44,184 nt of DNA from Bryobacterales bacterium. Lineage in GTDB: Bacteria; Acidobacteriota; Terriglobia; Bryobacterales; Bryobacteraceae. The stretch spans positions 3,550-47,733 of the forward strand of contig PMQB01000118.1 in the NCBI GenBank assembly GCA_003169195.1, in the 5' to 3' direction. Numbering within the stretch: position 1 is the stretch's first letter; each line of letters starts with the position of its first letter. The notes under the pieces are model-generated. The model saw only the letters and a list, made by a program, of their open reading frames with translations. It was not told where the DNA came from and made no database searches. This document shows, piece by piece, positions 1-7,258 of the stretch. Position numbers and translations under genes: made by a program.

Positions 1-924
1 GACGAACACTTCGGCCCCGAAGTCTTGGAATATCTCACTGAACCGCTTCTCTGCGGCGTCTACGGCGGCGATTCCGAAAATCTCAGTGCCGAAAGCGTCC
101 TGCCCCGCTTTCTCGGCTACGAACGCAAGTACGGCAGCTTAGTCAAAGGCGTGCAGCAGGAACTGCGTGAGCGGCCCAAGGGCGGTTCGTTGTTTCTCTC
201 CTTCCGTGGAGGCATGCAGACGCTCACCAATGCACTGGCAACCGCCATAGCGGGCCGTGTGAACATCGTGCACGGCGAAGCCACCGCTGTCACGCGGAAC
301 GGTGATTCCTGGCAGGTCCGCATCGGCAATGAGTCTTTGTCCGCTCGCGACTTGGTACTTTGTTGTCCCGCACACGTTAACGCCAAACTGCTTGAATCTA
401 GCGCCCAACCCATCGCCGATGAACTCGCCGGCATTCCCTATTCTTCCGCCATCTTGGTGATGGCTGTTTATGATCGAGCCTCCTTGGGTCATCCACTCGA
501 CGGGTTCGGTTTCTTAGTCCCGCGCGGCGAACGCAAAACCTTAGCTGCGGCCACTTGGGTAAATACCAAATGGCCCGTGCGCACCCCGCCCAACCTGGCA
601 GCAATACGCGGCTTCATCGTCGGCCGTCGCGCGGTGGAACTCGCTAGCGCCACAGAAGAAGAAATCTTAACCCTCGTGCGCGAAGATCTTCGCTCGTTCA
701 TGGGTGTCACAGCCCAACCTCTGTTCCACACCTTTTATCGGTGGCCCAGTTCTATGCCTCAATATGTGGTGGGTCACGGCGCCAGAGTTAAGAACATCTT
801 CCAGCATCTTGCCAATTACCCGGGACTATTCCTAGCGGGTAATTCCTATGACGGCGTTGGAATTCCAGATTGCTTGCGCCATGCGCGTCACACTGCGCAA
901 CACATCTGCGCAAGAAGCATCTAA
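1..924 (+). CDS. hemY: Protoporphyrinogen/coproporphyrinogen oxidase, C-terminal part
   Basis: FAD-dependent oxidase of late haem synthesis, which aromatises the porphyrinogen ring. The gene enters from the left edge in frame 1, so the N-terminal Rossmann FAD motif is missing and about 307 residues remain. Visible family marks are the segment GVYGGDSENLSAES near the start and the closing GNSYDGVGIPDC motif, which in this family lies near the FAD at the end of the protein. The central part (FRGGMQTLTNALA, then VTRNGDSW) matches the usual substrate-domain layout. It ends 5 bases before the next gene's ATG, so both are probably co-transcribed. Whether the product is proto- or coproporphyrinogen oxidase cannot be decided from this fragment. 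Confidence 0.9.
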   Translation, partial: DEHFGPEVLEYLTEPLLCGVYGGDSENLSAESVLPRFLGYERKYGSLVKGVQQELRERPKGGSLFLSFRGGMQTLTNALATAIAGRVNIVHGEATAVTRNGDSWQVRIGNESLSARDLVLCCPAHVNAKLLESSAQPIADELAGIPYSSAILVMAVYDRASLGHPLDGFGFLVPRGERKTLAAATWVNTKWPVRTPPNLAAIRGFIVGRRAVELASATEEEILTLVREDLRSFMGVTAQPLFHTFYRWPSSMPQYVVGHGARVKNIFQHLANYPGLFLAGNSYDGVGIPDCLRHARHTAQHICARSI

Positions 925-929
925 CGGGT

Positions 930-1607
930 ATGAGACCCTTGTCAGGAATTATGCTGGCTGCGCTGCTTAGCGCGGTGCCGGCCCTTGCACAGAAAACTAC
1001 CGAAGCGCGGATCACCGCTGCCACGGCCGACTTAAAAGAAATGATGAACGCCTCCGATAAAGGCATTCCTCAAGATTTGTTGAACAAGGCTTCTTGCTTG
1101 GTCATCGTTCCCAACTTAAAGTCAGGAGGATTCATTGGCGGCGCGCAGTACGGTCGCGGATTCTTTACCTGTCGAAAAGCCAGCGGCGTTGGTTGGAGTG
1201 CGCCGGGTGCAATTAAGCTCGAAGGCGGGAAGTTTGGCCTCCTAATCGGTGTGAAAGAAACCGACGTCATCATGCTCGTCATGAACAAATCGGGTATGGA
1301 TCACCTTCTCAGCGATAAGTTTCAAATCGGTGGCGAAGCGTCTGCCGCCGCCGGTCCCGTCGGACGCGATTCTTCCGCTATGACCGACGCCGAAATGCAC
1401 GCCGAGATCCTGTCGTATTCGCGTTCTCGCGGCGTGTTCGGTGGTCTCGATATCGGTGGCTCCGCAGTCTCTACCGATTCCGAGACAAACCAGGAGCTCT
1501 ACGGCAAGACTTTGACCAACAGAGAAATCCTCGACTCCCATATGTCGGTTCCAGCGGAAGCTCGTCCGTTAATTCACGAGTTGAACATGCTCTCGTCACG
1601 CAAGTAG
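930..1607 (+). CDS. Exported SYLF-domain (Ysc84-like) lipid-binding protein
   Basis: A 225-residue protein with a signal peptide (MRPLSGIMLAALLSAVPALAQ) followed by one SYLF/Ysc84-type domain. The diagnostic stretch runs from about residue 45 (IPQDLLNKASCLVIVP), through GGFIGGAQYGRGFFTCR, to the C-terminal block with SYSRSRGVFGGLDIGGSAV. SYLF domains bind phosphoinositides in eukaryotes; the bacterial role is unknown, and an envelope lipid-associated function is only an inference. I chose the ATG at 930 because it starts a clean signal peptide and lies 5 bases after the hemY stop; an upstream in-frame start at 870 would overlap hemY. It converges on hrcA with a strong hairpin between them. 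Confidence 0.88.
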   Translation: MRPLSGIMLAALLSAVPALAQKTTEARITAATADLKEMMNASDKGIPQDLLNKASCLVIVPNLKSGGFIGGAQYGRGFFTCRKASGVGWSAPGAIKLEGGKFGLLIGVKETDVIMLVMNKSGMDHLLSDKFQIGGEASAAAGPVGRDSSAMTDAEMHAEILSYSRSRGVFGGLDIGGSAVSTDSETNQELYGKTLTNREILDSHMSVPAEARPLIHELNMLSSRK

Positions 1608-1615
1608 TTGGGTGG

Positions 1616-1634
1616 GGCAGGCCTTCAGCCTGCC
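1616..1634. terminator. Hairpin between convergent genes (terminator or REP-like palindrome)
   Basis: Perfect 7-bp stem GGCAGGC / GCCTGCC around a 5-base loop (CTTCA), lying in the 35-base gap between the SYLF gene and hrcA, which converge. It is followed on the plus strand by a pyrimidine-rich run but not a true T tract. It could terminate in both directions. The GC-rich palindrome also looks like a repetitive extragenic palindrome, which cannot be tested without the genome. Confidence 0.5.
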
Positions 1635-1642
1635 TCTTCTCC

Positions 1643-2683
1643 CTACTGAATTAGCGCCGCGCCACGAAACGCTTGGCCCACGTGCAAAACGGCCGAAATC
1701 GCTCGTGTGTAGTTCATCCGCATGGGGCCAAGGACCGCCACATGTGTCCGCAAACCATTCTCCAACTCAAACCGCACGCCTATCAGTGACAGTTCGCTCA
1801 TGCTGGGATGCACATCCGACAGTCCAACTTGAATCGCTAGTTCGCCATCGCGCTGTTCCAGAAACTGCTCCAGCAATTGCAGGATTCGCTTCTTCTCTTC
1901 CAAGGCTCGGAACAGTTCGCGCATGTGCTCGCGCGTTAAATGCAAATCCAACCCAATCAGATTCACCGCGCCGTCAAAATGAATCTCCGGCATCAAACCG
2001 AGATCCAGCAAACCTTCCGCGTAAAACAGCCGCACGCGTTTCAGAATCGCGTCATAAGCCGCACTTTCCAGTTCAAGCCGGCGCTTCAATTCGCGATGAA
2101 TGCTCGGCAGCACCCAGCCGCCAAAGTTGTAGTTAATGTAGTTCCGAATCGACGTCAAGTCGTCCTGCGAAATGTGTTCGTCCATTTCCACAACTTTGTT
2201 GCGAACCATTCGGTCGCGCGTCATCACCACCATCAAGATCCGCCGGTCAGGCAGCGCCAGCAACTCAACGGAATCCAGTGTCTGGTTCCCCGAAGGAATC
2301 GCCGCGGCAATACCGAAGTTTCGCGTGATTTCAGTTAGGAGTTTCGAAGACCGCTCAATCCGCGCTTCCACTGCGCCGCCAGCGCCGCGGATCTCGCTTT
2401 GCAGCCTGTCCAGTTCCGACTGCACCAATCTGCTGCCGAACAACGTTTTCACATAACTGCGGAATGCGGTTTCTGTCGGTACTCGCCCCGCTGAAGTGTG
2501 CGGCTGGAACAGATAGCCCTCTTCCAAAAGATCGGCCATCATGTTGCGGATGGACGCGGGGCTCATTGGATATTTCCGGGCAATGCTACGCGACGCCACC
2601 GGTTCTCCGGTCTCAATATAGTTCTGCACAATGGCGTGCAGTACTTCAAAGTGACGAGGTGTCAGATTATCGAGATGGCTCAT
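1643..2683 (-). CDS. hrcA: Heat-inducible transcription repressor HrcA
   Basis: A 346-residue protein of normal length for HrcA, the repressor that binds CIRCE operators and controls groEL/dnaK-type chaperone genes. The N-terminal winged-helix part is clear (TPRHFEVLHAIVQNYIETGE at residues 8-27, then SPASIRNMMADLLEEGYL and HTSAGRVPTETAFRSYV). The C-terminal GAF-like dimerisation part follows, ending with GPMRMNYTRAISAV. The start ATG at 2683 has a degenerate CIRCE-like repeat just upstream, suggesting autoregulation. In many bacteria hrcA heads a grpE-dnaK-dnaJ operon. Here it is the last gene on its strand and no chaperone gene is in the window. rsfS lies upstream on the same strand with a 129-base gap. 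Confidence 0.96.
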   Translation of the reverse strand: MSHLDNLTPRHFEVLHAIVQNYIETGEPVASRSIARKYPMSPASIRNMMADLLEEGYLFQPHTSAGRVPTETAFRSYVKTLFGSRLVQSELDRLQSEIRGAGGAVEARIERSSKLLTEITRNFGIAAAIPSGNQTLDSVELLALPDRRILMVVMTRDRMVRNKVVEMDEHISQDDLTSIRNYINYNFGGWVLPSIHRELKRRLELESAAYDAILKRVRLFYAEGLLDLGLMPEIHFDGAVNLIGLDLHLTREHMRELFRALEEKKRILQLLEQFLEQRDGELAIQVGLSDVHPSMSELSLIGVRFELENGLRTHVAVLGPMRMNYTRAISAVLHVGQAFRGAALIQ

Positions 2684-2700
2684 CGGTCTAATTCAACCCA

Positions 2701-2726
2701 TCAGAACTGGCGTCTGTGAGTGCCAA
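2701..2726 (-). promoter_or_regulatory. Degenerate CIRCE-like operator upstream of hrcA
   Basis: Read on the minus strand, TTGGCACTC (8 of 9 matches to the CIRCE left half TTAGCACTC), then 8 bases, then CAGTTCTGA (6 of 9 matches to GAGTGCTAA). It lies 17 bases before the hrcA start. The canonical spacer is 9, so the right half is both degraded and shifted by one. A TATAAT hexamer lies further upstream (2756-2761, minus strand), with no good -35 at normal spacing. HrcA autoregulation is well known; that this site works is an inference. Confidence 0.4.
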
Positions 2727-2812
2727 CATTCCTATCGGTAACGCCTTATGTCTTGATTATAGAGCGTGAAGCATTAACACTTCGAAGTCAAGAGTTCACC
2801 CAATCGAAAAGT

Positions 2813-3136
2813 TTAATCGGCTGGAACATCAAGCGACTTAGCATGCCGCCAGAGCCGTTCCAGATCGTAGAATGAACGCGCTGTGACCGAGAAGATATGG
2901 ACCAGGAAATCGCCGTAATCCATCAAAATCCATTCGCCTGGATCGTAGCCCTCAATGCTGACGGGCCGTTCGCCCATCTCCTTGAGGCCGCCTTCGATCT
3001 CGTCGCAAACCGCATGTCCTTGCCGGGCGTTGGCGACCGAGCAAATCACGAAATAGTCGGTAAACGACGTAACTTCTTTCAAATCAAGAACTTTGATATC
3101 CGACGCCTTTTTGGCGCTGGCACAGCGGGCAGCCAT
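2813..3136 (-). CDS. rsfS: Ribosome silencing factor RsfS (Iojap family)
   Basis: A 107-residue Iojap/RsfS protein, which binds ribosomal protein uL14 and blocks 30S-50S joining when nutrients are short. Family marks are KKASDIKVLDLKEVTSFTDY, FVICSVANARQGHAVCDEIE and the closing EWILMDYGDFLVHIFS with FYDLERLW. The ATG at 3136 gives a protein lacking most of the usual first helix. The frame stays open upstream to a stop at 3200-3202 and reads IPNWL just before the ATG, but holds no ATG, GTG or TTG. A GAGGA motif lies 17-21 bases upstream of the ATG, rather far for a ribosome site. The true start may be a rare codon (CTG at 3139 or 3187, ATT at 3151). Confidence 0.92.
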   Translation of the reverse strand: MAARCASAKKASDIKVLDLKEVTSFTDYFVICSVANARQGHAVCDEIEGGLKEMGERPVSIEGYDPGEWILMDYGDFLVHIFSVTARSFYDLERLWRHAKSLDVPAD

Positions 3137-3222
3137 CAGCCAATTAGGAATTTCCTCGGACGGGGTGGTTTGGGAACGGCGCGGCAGACTCGTTTTCGTC
3201 TATTCTCCTGGCCCCAGAGTAC

Positions 3223-3228
3223 TACAAT
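3223..3228 (+). promoter_or_regulatory. TACAAT -10 box 8 bases before a start codon
   Basis: TACAAT (5 of 6 matches to the -10 consensus) ends 8 bases before the ATG at 3237. Transcription would start at or within two bases of the start codon, giving a leaderless or nearly leaderless mRNA. No convincing -35 is seen. This would explain why the AGGAGG at 3231-3236 touches the ATG, a spacing that cannot work as a ribosome binding site. The same arrangement recurs at 28832. Confidence 0.4.
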
Positions 3229-3236
3229 AGAGGAGG

Positions 3237-4127
3237 ATGCGTAAACGCTCAACTTTACGCACCTGGTTTGTGGCGCTACCTTCTGTTCTGGTAGCAACCG
3301 TTCTGGGTGCCCAAGCTGCGCGCGGAAGCGAGACCCCCCTAGCTCCTTCAAGCGAGCTTTTGACCGAATCAGTGGACCGAGCCCGTGGAGATGTGGCCAG
3401 GATCCAAACATTGGTGGGAGAGGGTAGTCTTCCCAAGAGCAGTTTAGACGAGGCGGAACTCCGCCTGGCCGACGTTAACGACGAGGCCGTTTTAAAGGAG
3501 ACATTATTTGGTTTAACCAAACTCACAGACCTGACAGCCGACCAGCAAGCCCAAATGCTAGCGGCCGCCCAACGCCGCATTGACCGCCAAGCTGCAATCG
3601 TATGCGAGCGCCAAAGGCTGTTGGAGATGGGTATTATTTCCAAGGCCGAAATGACTTCGGTCAACACCGAACTGGAAAGCCGTCGGCACGTGCTCGATTT
3701 GGCGCGTGACCGCATTCGCTCGGTCGAGATCCAGCGTCAGATGTCCCAGGAAGAGCAAGTCCTGGAAAAGGCCTTGGAATCGGGCACCTCGCATAAGGCT
3801 ATGGTGAAGTTCGATGGCAGCGGCCACTTCGACAAGGGTGACTTTGTTGCGATAGCCGCCGAATTCGAGCAACAGTTTCACTATCCGCTGCCGGTGACGG
3901 CACGCGGCCAGACCATGACCCATAACGCGCTGGGGCTCGATCACCGCGGCAAGATCGACGTCGGCCTAAATCCTGAGGAGCCGGAAGGTATCTGGCTGCG
4001 GCACTTTCTGGAAGACCGTCGGATTCCCTATATTGCCTTTCGGGCGGCGGTTCCTGGGTCGGCCACCGCGCCGCACATTCACCTGGGCACCGGCAGTTCG
4101 CGGATCGTCGGCTTAGCGCAACGGTAA
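3237..4127 (+). CDS. Exported coiled-coil protein with C-terminal M15-like domain
   Basis: A 296-residue protein with a signal peptide (MRKRSTLRTWF then a hydrophobic run to GAQAARG, about residue 30). Two helical hairpin segments follow (about 43-85 and 112-185). Both carry the pattern of an ARG/R-rich helix, a G-x-(L/I)-x-K turn (VGEGSLPKSSLDEAELRL, EMGIISKAEMTSVNTEL) and a second helix, much like TolC or membrane-fusion hairpins. The C-terminal third (about 195-296) has H229, D235, D241 and HIH at 280-282 in the order expected of a zinc-binding M15/DD-peptidase-like fold. Peptidoglycan binding or cleavage is inferred, not proven. A stop codon directly upstream (3228-3230) fixes the ATG at 3237. 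hpt follows after 11 bases. Confidence 0.75.
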   Translation: MRKRSTLRTWFVALPSVLVATVLGAQAARGSETPLAPSSELLTESVDRARGDVARIQTLVGEGSLPKSSLDEAELRLADVNDEAVLKETLFGLTKLTDLTADQQAQMLAAAQRRIDRQAAIVCERQRLLEMGIISKAEMTSVNTELESRRHVLDLARDRIRSVEIQRQMSQEEQVLEKALESGTSHKAMVKFDGSGHFDKGDFVAIAAEFEQQFHYPLPVTARGQTMTHNALGLDHRGKIDVGLNPEEPEGIWLRHFLEDRRIPYIAFRAAVPGSATAPHIHLGTGSSRIVGLAQR

Positions 4128-4138
4128 GATTGTGATTC

Positions 4139-4666
4139 ATGTCTGGCTCAGCCGATCGAATCCTTATTTCTTCCGAACAAATTCAAAAGCGTGTCCGCGA
4201 AATGGCCGCGCAAATTGAACAAGATTACCCGGAAGGCCCCATTTACATCGTTTCGATTCTAAAAGGGGCCTTTATCTTCGTCGCCGATCTCGTCCGTGAA
4301 TTAAAGCGCCCCTCGGTGCGTATTGAGTTCATGGCCATTTCCAGTTATGGGAATCAAAAAACCAGTTCGGGCCAAGTCAAAGTTACGCGCGATCTGGATG
4401 TCAATATCGAGGGCCAGCAAGTCCTGATCGTCGAAGACATTATCGACAGCGGTGTCACGCTGAGCTACCTGAAGCGTCTCCTGGAACAGCGCCACCCGAA
4501 ATCGCTCGCCATTGCTACTCTGCTCGACAAGCCGGAACGTCGCCTCGCGCCCGTCGACGTGAAGTACATCGGCTTTCAAATCCCCGACGAATTCGTCGTG
4601 GGCTACGGTTTGGATTACGCCGAAGACTATCGGAATTTGGGCGATATCCGTGTCTTAACGCCGTAA
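4139..4666 (+). CDS. hpt: Hypoxanthine phosphoribosyltransferase
   Basis: A 175-residue type I phosphoribosyltransferase that converts hypoxanthine (and usually guanine) plus PRPP to IMP/GMP in purine salvage. The PRPP-binding motif VLIVEDIIDSGVTL is at residues 95-108, with the two acidic residues E99-D100. Other family marks are SILKGAFIFVADL near 39-51 (the PPi loop), MAISSYGNQKTSSG in the flexible loop, and LDKPERR then IGFQIPDEFVVGYGLDYAE for purine binding. Length is normal. It starts 11 bases after the upstream coiled-coil gene and is probably co-transcribed with it. Confidence 0.96.
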   Translation: MSGSADRILISSEQIQKRVREMAAQIEQDYPEGPIYIVSILKGAFIFVADLVRELKRPSVRIEFMAISSYGNQKTSSGQVKVTRDLDVNIEGQQVLIVEDIIDSGVTLSYLKRLLEQRHPKSLAIATLLDKPERRLAPVDVKYIGFQIPDEFVVGYGLDYAEDYRNLGDIRVLTP

Positions 4667-4760
4667 TAAACCTTCGGGCAAGTACTGGCAGTACTGTCTC
4701 CGGCTCATTCTTGACGACGAAATTCTCAAACCAGCCTCGCTGTTCTATCGCGCCGGTTTC

Positions 4761-4769
4761 TGCTATATT
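4761..4769 (+). promoter_or_regulatory. Extended -10 element upstream of the beta-helix gene
   Basis: TG-C-TATATT, an extended -10 box (TGnTATAAT consensus, one mismatch), lies 22 bases before the ATG at 4792. No good -35 is visible, which is tolerated by extended -10 promoters. Supported by position and motif only. The rest of the 125-base gap after hpt holds only a short AGTACT repeat around 4681. Confidence 0.3.
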
Positions 4770-4791
4770 CGACTGGAATCTTAACCGAAAA

Positions 4792-6717
4792 ATGCGAATA
4801 CTCCGGTGCCTGAAACCTCAAGTTTTTTCTGTCTCATTAACAGTTTTCTTGCTCGCTGCAAGTCCTTTGCAGAACCTGCTGCGCGCTAGTTGCCTACCGA
4901 ATTCTTACGCGTATCCGCCAGGCACCGTACTTCTAAATGAAAATTTTGATGAATTGACCCCCGCGTTCACTCAGACATCGGTCGGCGCCTTCTCAGCTAT
5001 CAATGGCACGAATGTCGATATCTATACGCCGGCCGGTTATGCGAACCCATGCAACGGACCGGAATCTGGCCATTGTGTTGACATGAATGGTACTGGCGGT
5101 AACCCCCAGGGTCAGTTGCAATCCAACCAGGTCTTCCAACCGGGCGACTATCTATTAAGTTTCGACCTCATCGGCTCTGAACGGCAAACCACCGCCTCCG
5201 TCACCGTGTCCATGGGTGATTACAATCACACGTTCACCTTGACGCCGCAAGATTTCACTAGTGGCATTGTGACCAATGTGCCGGTGACTGTCACCACACC
5301 GACCCATCTTTTGTTTACTGGCGATCCCAATACAGGTGTCATCGGCCTGTTTCTAGATAACGTTGTGGTGAAAACCACCGGGACGCCGCTAATCGTGACC
5401 CATAGCCAAACTCCCTGTAAGGCGGGAAAAGCTTACAGCTCAATTTCGAGCGCTGTGGCCGCCGCAGAGGCTGGTTCGTACATTTACGTTTGCCCAGGCA
5501 CCTACGCCGAGCAAGTGGTCATCCAGAAGTCACTTTACTTGATTGGCGTGAATACCGGCGGCAACGGAGAATCCATTGGTTTCACATACCCGGTGATGGT
5601 GTCTCCGACAGGCGGCTTGGCTCCGCTGCGCTTGGCCAACGGTCAAAAAGTCTATCCCATCTCCTCGTCGCTGCGCGATGGCAAGCCCATGGCGGCGCAA
5701 ATAGCAGCGGTGGGAGCCGGCCCCGTGCAGATAAGCGGAATCTTGTTCAATGGGTATCAAAACGATCCCGGTTCTTACAACGCCCACGCGGCTGGCATTT
5801 ACTATCAGAACGCTAGTGGCGAAATCAGTGGCGATATTGTCTTAAAACAGATGTACCCATCAGCCGCAAGTCAGGAAACCGGCTTTGGCATTTTCACGGA
5901 AAGCGGTTGCCCACAGGCGGCCCAAGGCGGCGCTGCTGGTAGCAGTAGCGTGTCGATCCTAGGCAATACCGTCGACGATTTCCAAACCGTCGCCATCGCC
6001 GCCGGCGGCTCTGCAACAACCGCCACCGTCAGCGGCAATAGCACCGGTTTGACTGCTCAAAACATGTCCACCGCTCCCAACGCGATTCAGTTTGTGGGTG
6101 CTACCGGGAAGATTTCCGGCAACTACCTGGTAAACGTCAACTCCGGCAGCGGCTATGGCAGCGTGGGTATTTTCCTGGTCGGTTCTAGCGGCGTCACCGT
6201 TCAAGGCAATCTTGCTACCGCTGTGGATGTGCCCATCCTGACCTGGAGCGATGTCGCCAATGGCACAGCAGCCGCCGATTCCAACACGATTACCAACAAC
6301 ATTCTCAGCGGTACCGGTTTCGACGGCGCCAGCGGAATCGAAGCCTGCAGCAACTTCAACACAATCACCTCCAACAACATCTCCCGTAACGCGAATGGCG
6401 GCGTACATGCCAATTCGTTTTGTCCCGGCAGCGTGGGAACGGCCGATGCCACTTCGGGCAGTGGGAACTCCATAGAGAACAACACAATCAGTCAGACTTG
6501 TGCAGGCATTCCCGTCGGTGGCAACTCCAACACCGTCGCTTTCAACTTGGTCGTAAACGCCAAGTATGCCTTCTGGTCGGGAGACCAGTGCGGCTCCGCC
6601 AATTCGCAAGCTCCGGTCGGTAACAGCAACATGTTCAACACGCTCGGCGGCACTGTGCCCGCCACCGATGCCGGTGATCACTTCGTTCCGGCCACTCGCA
6701 CCAAACGGCATTTCTAA
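4792..6717 (+). CDS. Secreted right-handed parallel beta-helix protein
   Basis: A 641-residue exported protein. The signal peptide is MRILRCLKPQVFSVSLTVFLL and on to about residue 30. An upstream in-frame ATG at 4711 would bury it, so I chose 4792. Residues about 40-205 form a beta-sandwich-like region (NENFDEL, FDLIGSERQ, LFLDNVVVK) resembling a carbohydrate-binding or Ca-binding module. From about 220 it reads like a pectate-lyase/NosD-type beta-helix: ISSAVAAAEAGSYIYVCPGTY, then repeated turns with N-T-I, N-N-I and G-N-x-V units (SILGNTVDD, GVTVQGNLAT, NTITNNILSG, NTITSNNIS, NSIENNTIS). No catalytic residues can be assigned. A polysaccharide lyase or adhesin is possible. Cysteines are scattered through it, consistent with export. 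Confidence 0.75.
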   Translation: MRILRCLKPQVFSVSLTVFLLAASPLQNLLRASCLPNSYAYPPGTVLLNENFDELTPAFTQTSVGAFSAINGTNVDIYTPAGYANPCNGPESGHCVDMNGTGGNPQGQLQSNQVFQPGDYLLSFDLIGSERQTTASVTVSMGDYNHTFTLTPQDFTSGIVTNVPVTVTTPTHLLFTGDPNTGVIGLFLDNVVVKTTGTPLIVTHSQTPCKAGKAYSSISSAVAAAEAGSYIYVCPGTYAEQVVIQKSLYLIGVNTGGNGESIGFTYPVMVSPTGGLAPLRLANGQKVYPISSSLRDGKPMAAQIAAVGAGPVQISGILFNGYQNDPGSYNAHAAGIYYQNASGEISGDIVLKQMYPSAASQETGFGIFTESGCPQAAQGGAAGSSSVSILGNTVDDFQTVAIAAGGSATTATVSGNSTGLTAQNMSTAPNAIQFVGATGKISGNYLVNVNSGSGYGSVGIFLVGSSGVTVQGNLATAVDVPILTWSDVANGTAAADSNTITNNILSGTGFDGASGIEACSNFNTITSNNISRNANGGVHANSFCPGSVGTADATSGSGNSIENNTISQTCAGIPVGGNSNTVAFNLVVNAKYAFWSGDQCGSANSQAPVGNSNMFNTLGGTVPATDAGDHFVPATRTKRHF

Positions 6718-6764
6718 GAAGACCACCGAATCTGACATCCGTAGGGCGGGCATTCTTGCCAGCT

Positions 6765-6784
6765 AGCCGCCTTTCTAAGCGGCT
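6765..6784. terminator. Weak bidirectional hairpin between convergent genes
   Basis: AGCCGC, an 8-base loop (CTTTCTAA), then GCGGCT, lying in the 73-base gap between the beta-helix gene and the convergent SRPBCC gene. The following run (GCGTTTCTAT) is only a poor T tract. Just before it is GGGCGGGCATTCTTGCC, which looks like a decayed palindromic repeat. Confidence 0.35.
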
Positions 6785-6790
6785 GCGTTT

Positions 6791-7258
6791 CTATCTCGTC
6801 TGCGATTCAGCTCGCACTTTGAGCGCCGCATTCATCTCTTTCATGCTTGCGGCGGTCTCATCGATTATGCCGCGGCTTAGTCTGCCGCACATGATCCCGC
6901 TGAAGCGTTCACTTTGAATTAATCTAGTGCCAGCACCCTGGGGCTGAAGAACAAAACGATGTTCCCCGTCGAAAATTCCTGGCATTCCAACGTGGCCTTT
7001 CCAGCGTAATTCCTGATTTTCTCGACACGCCAGAATCATCGGGTGGAAAATCATCCATTGATCGACGACAATGGTATTGCCTTCGCGAAGTTCGCCCGCG
7101 ATCTGGTTGATCATAGGATTCTTCCACACCGTCTGCGGCGAACTATGGATGAGTATGTCTCTGCTGACGTCACTATCGGCATGACAGGCGTAATGAGCAA
7201 TCACTGCTGCCACCGCGAGCGATGCAACGGCATCGGCCATGCGCTTCGCTAGTTTCAT
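6791..7258 (-). CDS. SRPBCC-family protein with apparent internal deletion
   Basis: A 155-residue START/SRPBCC-type protein: hydrophobic N-terminus (MKLAKRMADAVASLAVAAVI), then ILIHSSPQTVW, GELREGNTIVV, ELRWKGHVGMPGIFDGEHRF and TRLIQSERFSGIM, the normal order for this ligand-binding fold. Between VWK and NPMINQI about eleven to thirteen residues usual in the family (the helix reading roughly V-L-x-D-F-x-x-Y-x-x-W) are absent, with the reading frame kept. A second small shortening follows after IVVDQW. The start at 7258 overlaps the stop of the upstream frameshifted cyclotransferase as ATGA, so the two were translationally coupled; the frame remains open further upstream. Product function is unknown and possibly lost. 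Confidence 0.7.
   Translation of the reverse strand: MKLAKRMADAVASLAVAAVIAHYACHADSDVSRDILIHSSPQTVWKNPMINQIAGELREGNTIVVDQWMIFHPMILACRENQELRWKGHVGMPGIFDGEHRFVLQPQGAGTRLIQSERFSGIMCGRLSRGIIDETAASMKEMNAALKVRAESQTR

Noticed and set aside
1612-2136. A 174-residue plus-strand open frame
   Set aside because: It is antisense to hrcA and has no family features.
4681-4695. AGTACT-GGC-AGTACT repeat after hpt as a terminator
   Set aside because: The stem is short with a 3-base loop and no T tract follows.
5959-6753. A 264-residue minus-strand open frame
   Set aside because: Antisense to the beta-helix gene; Gly/Val-rich composition reflects the repeats of the sense strand.
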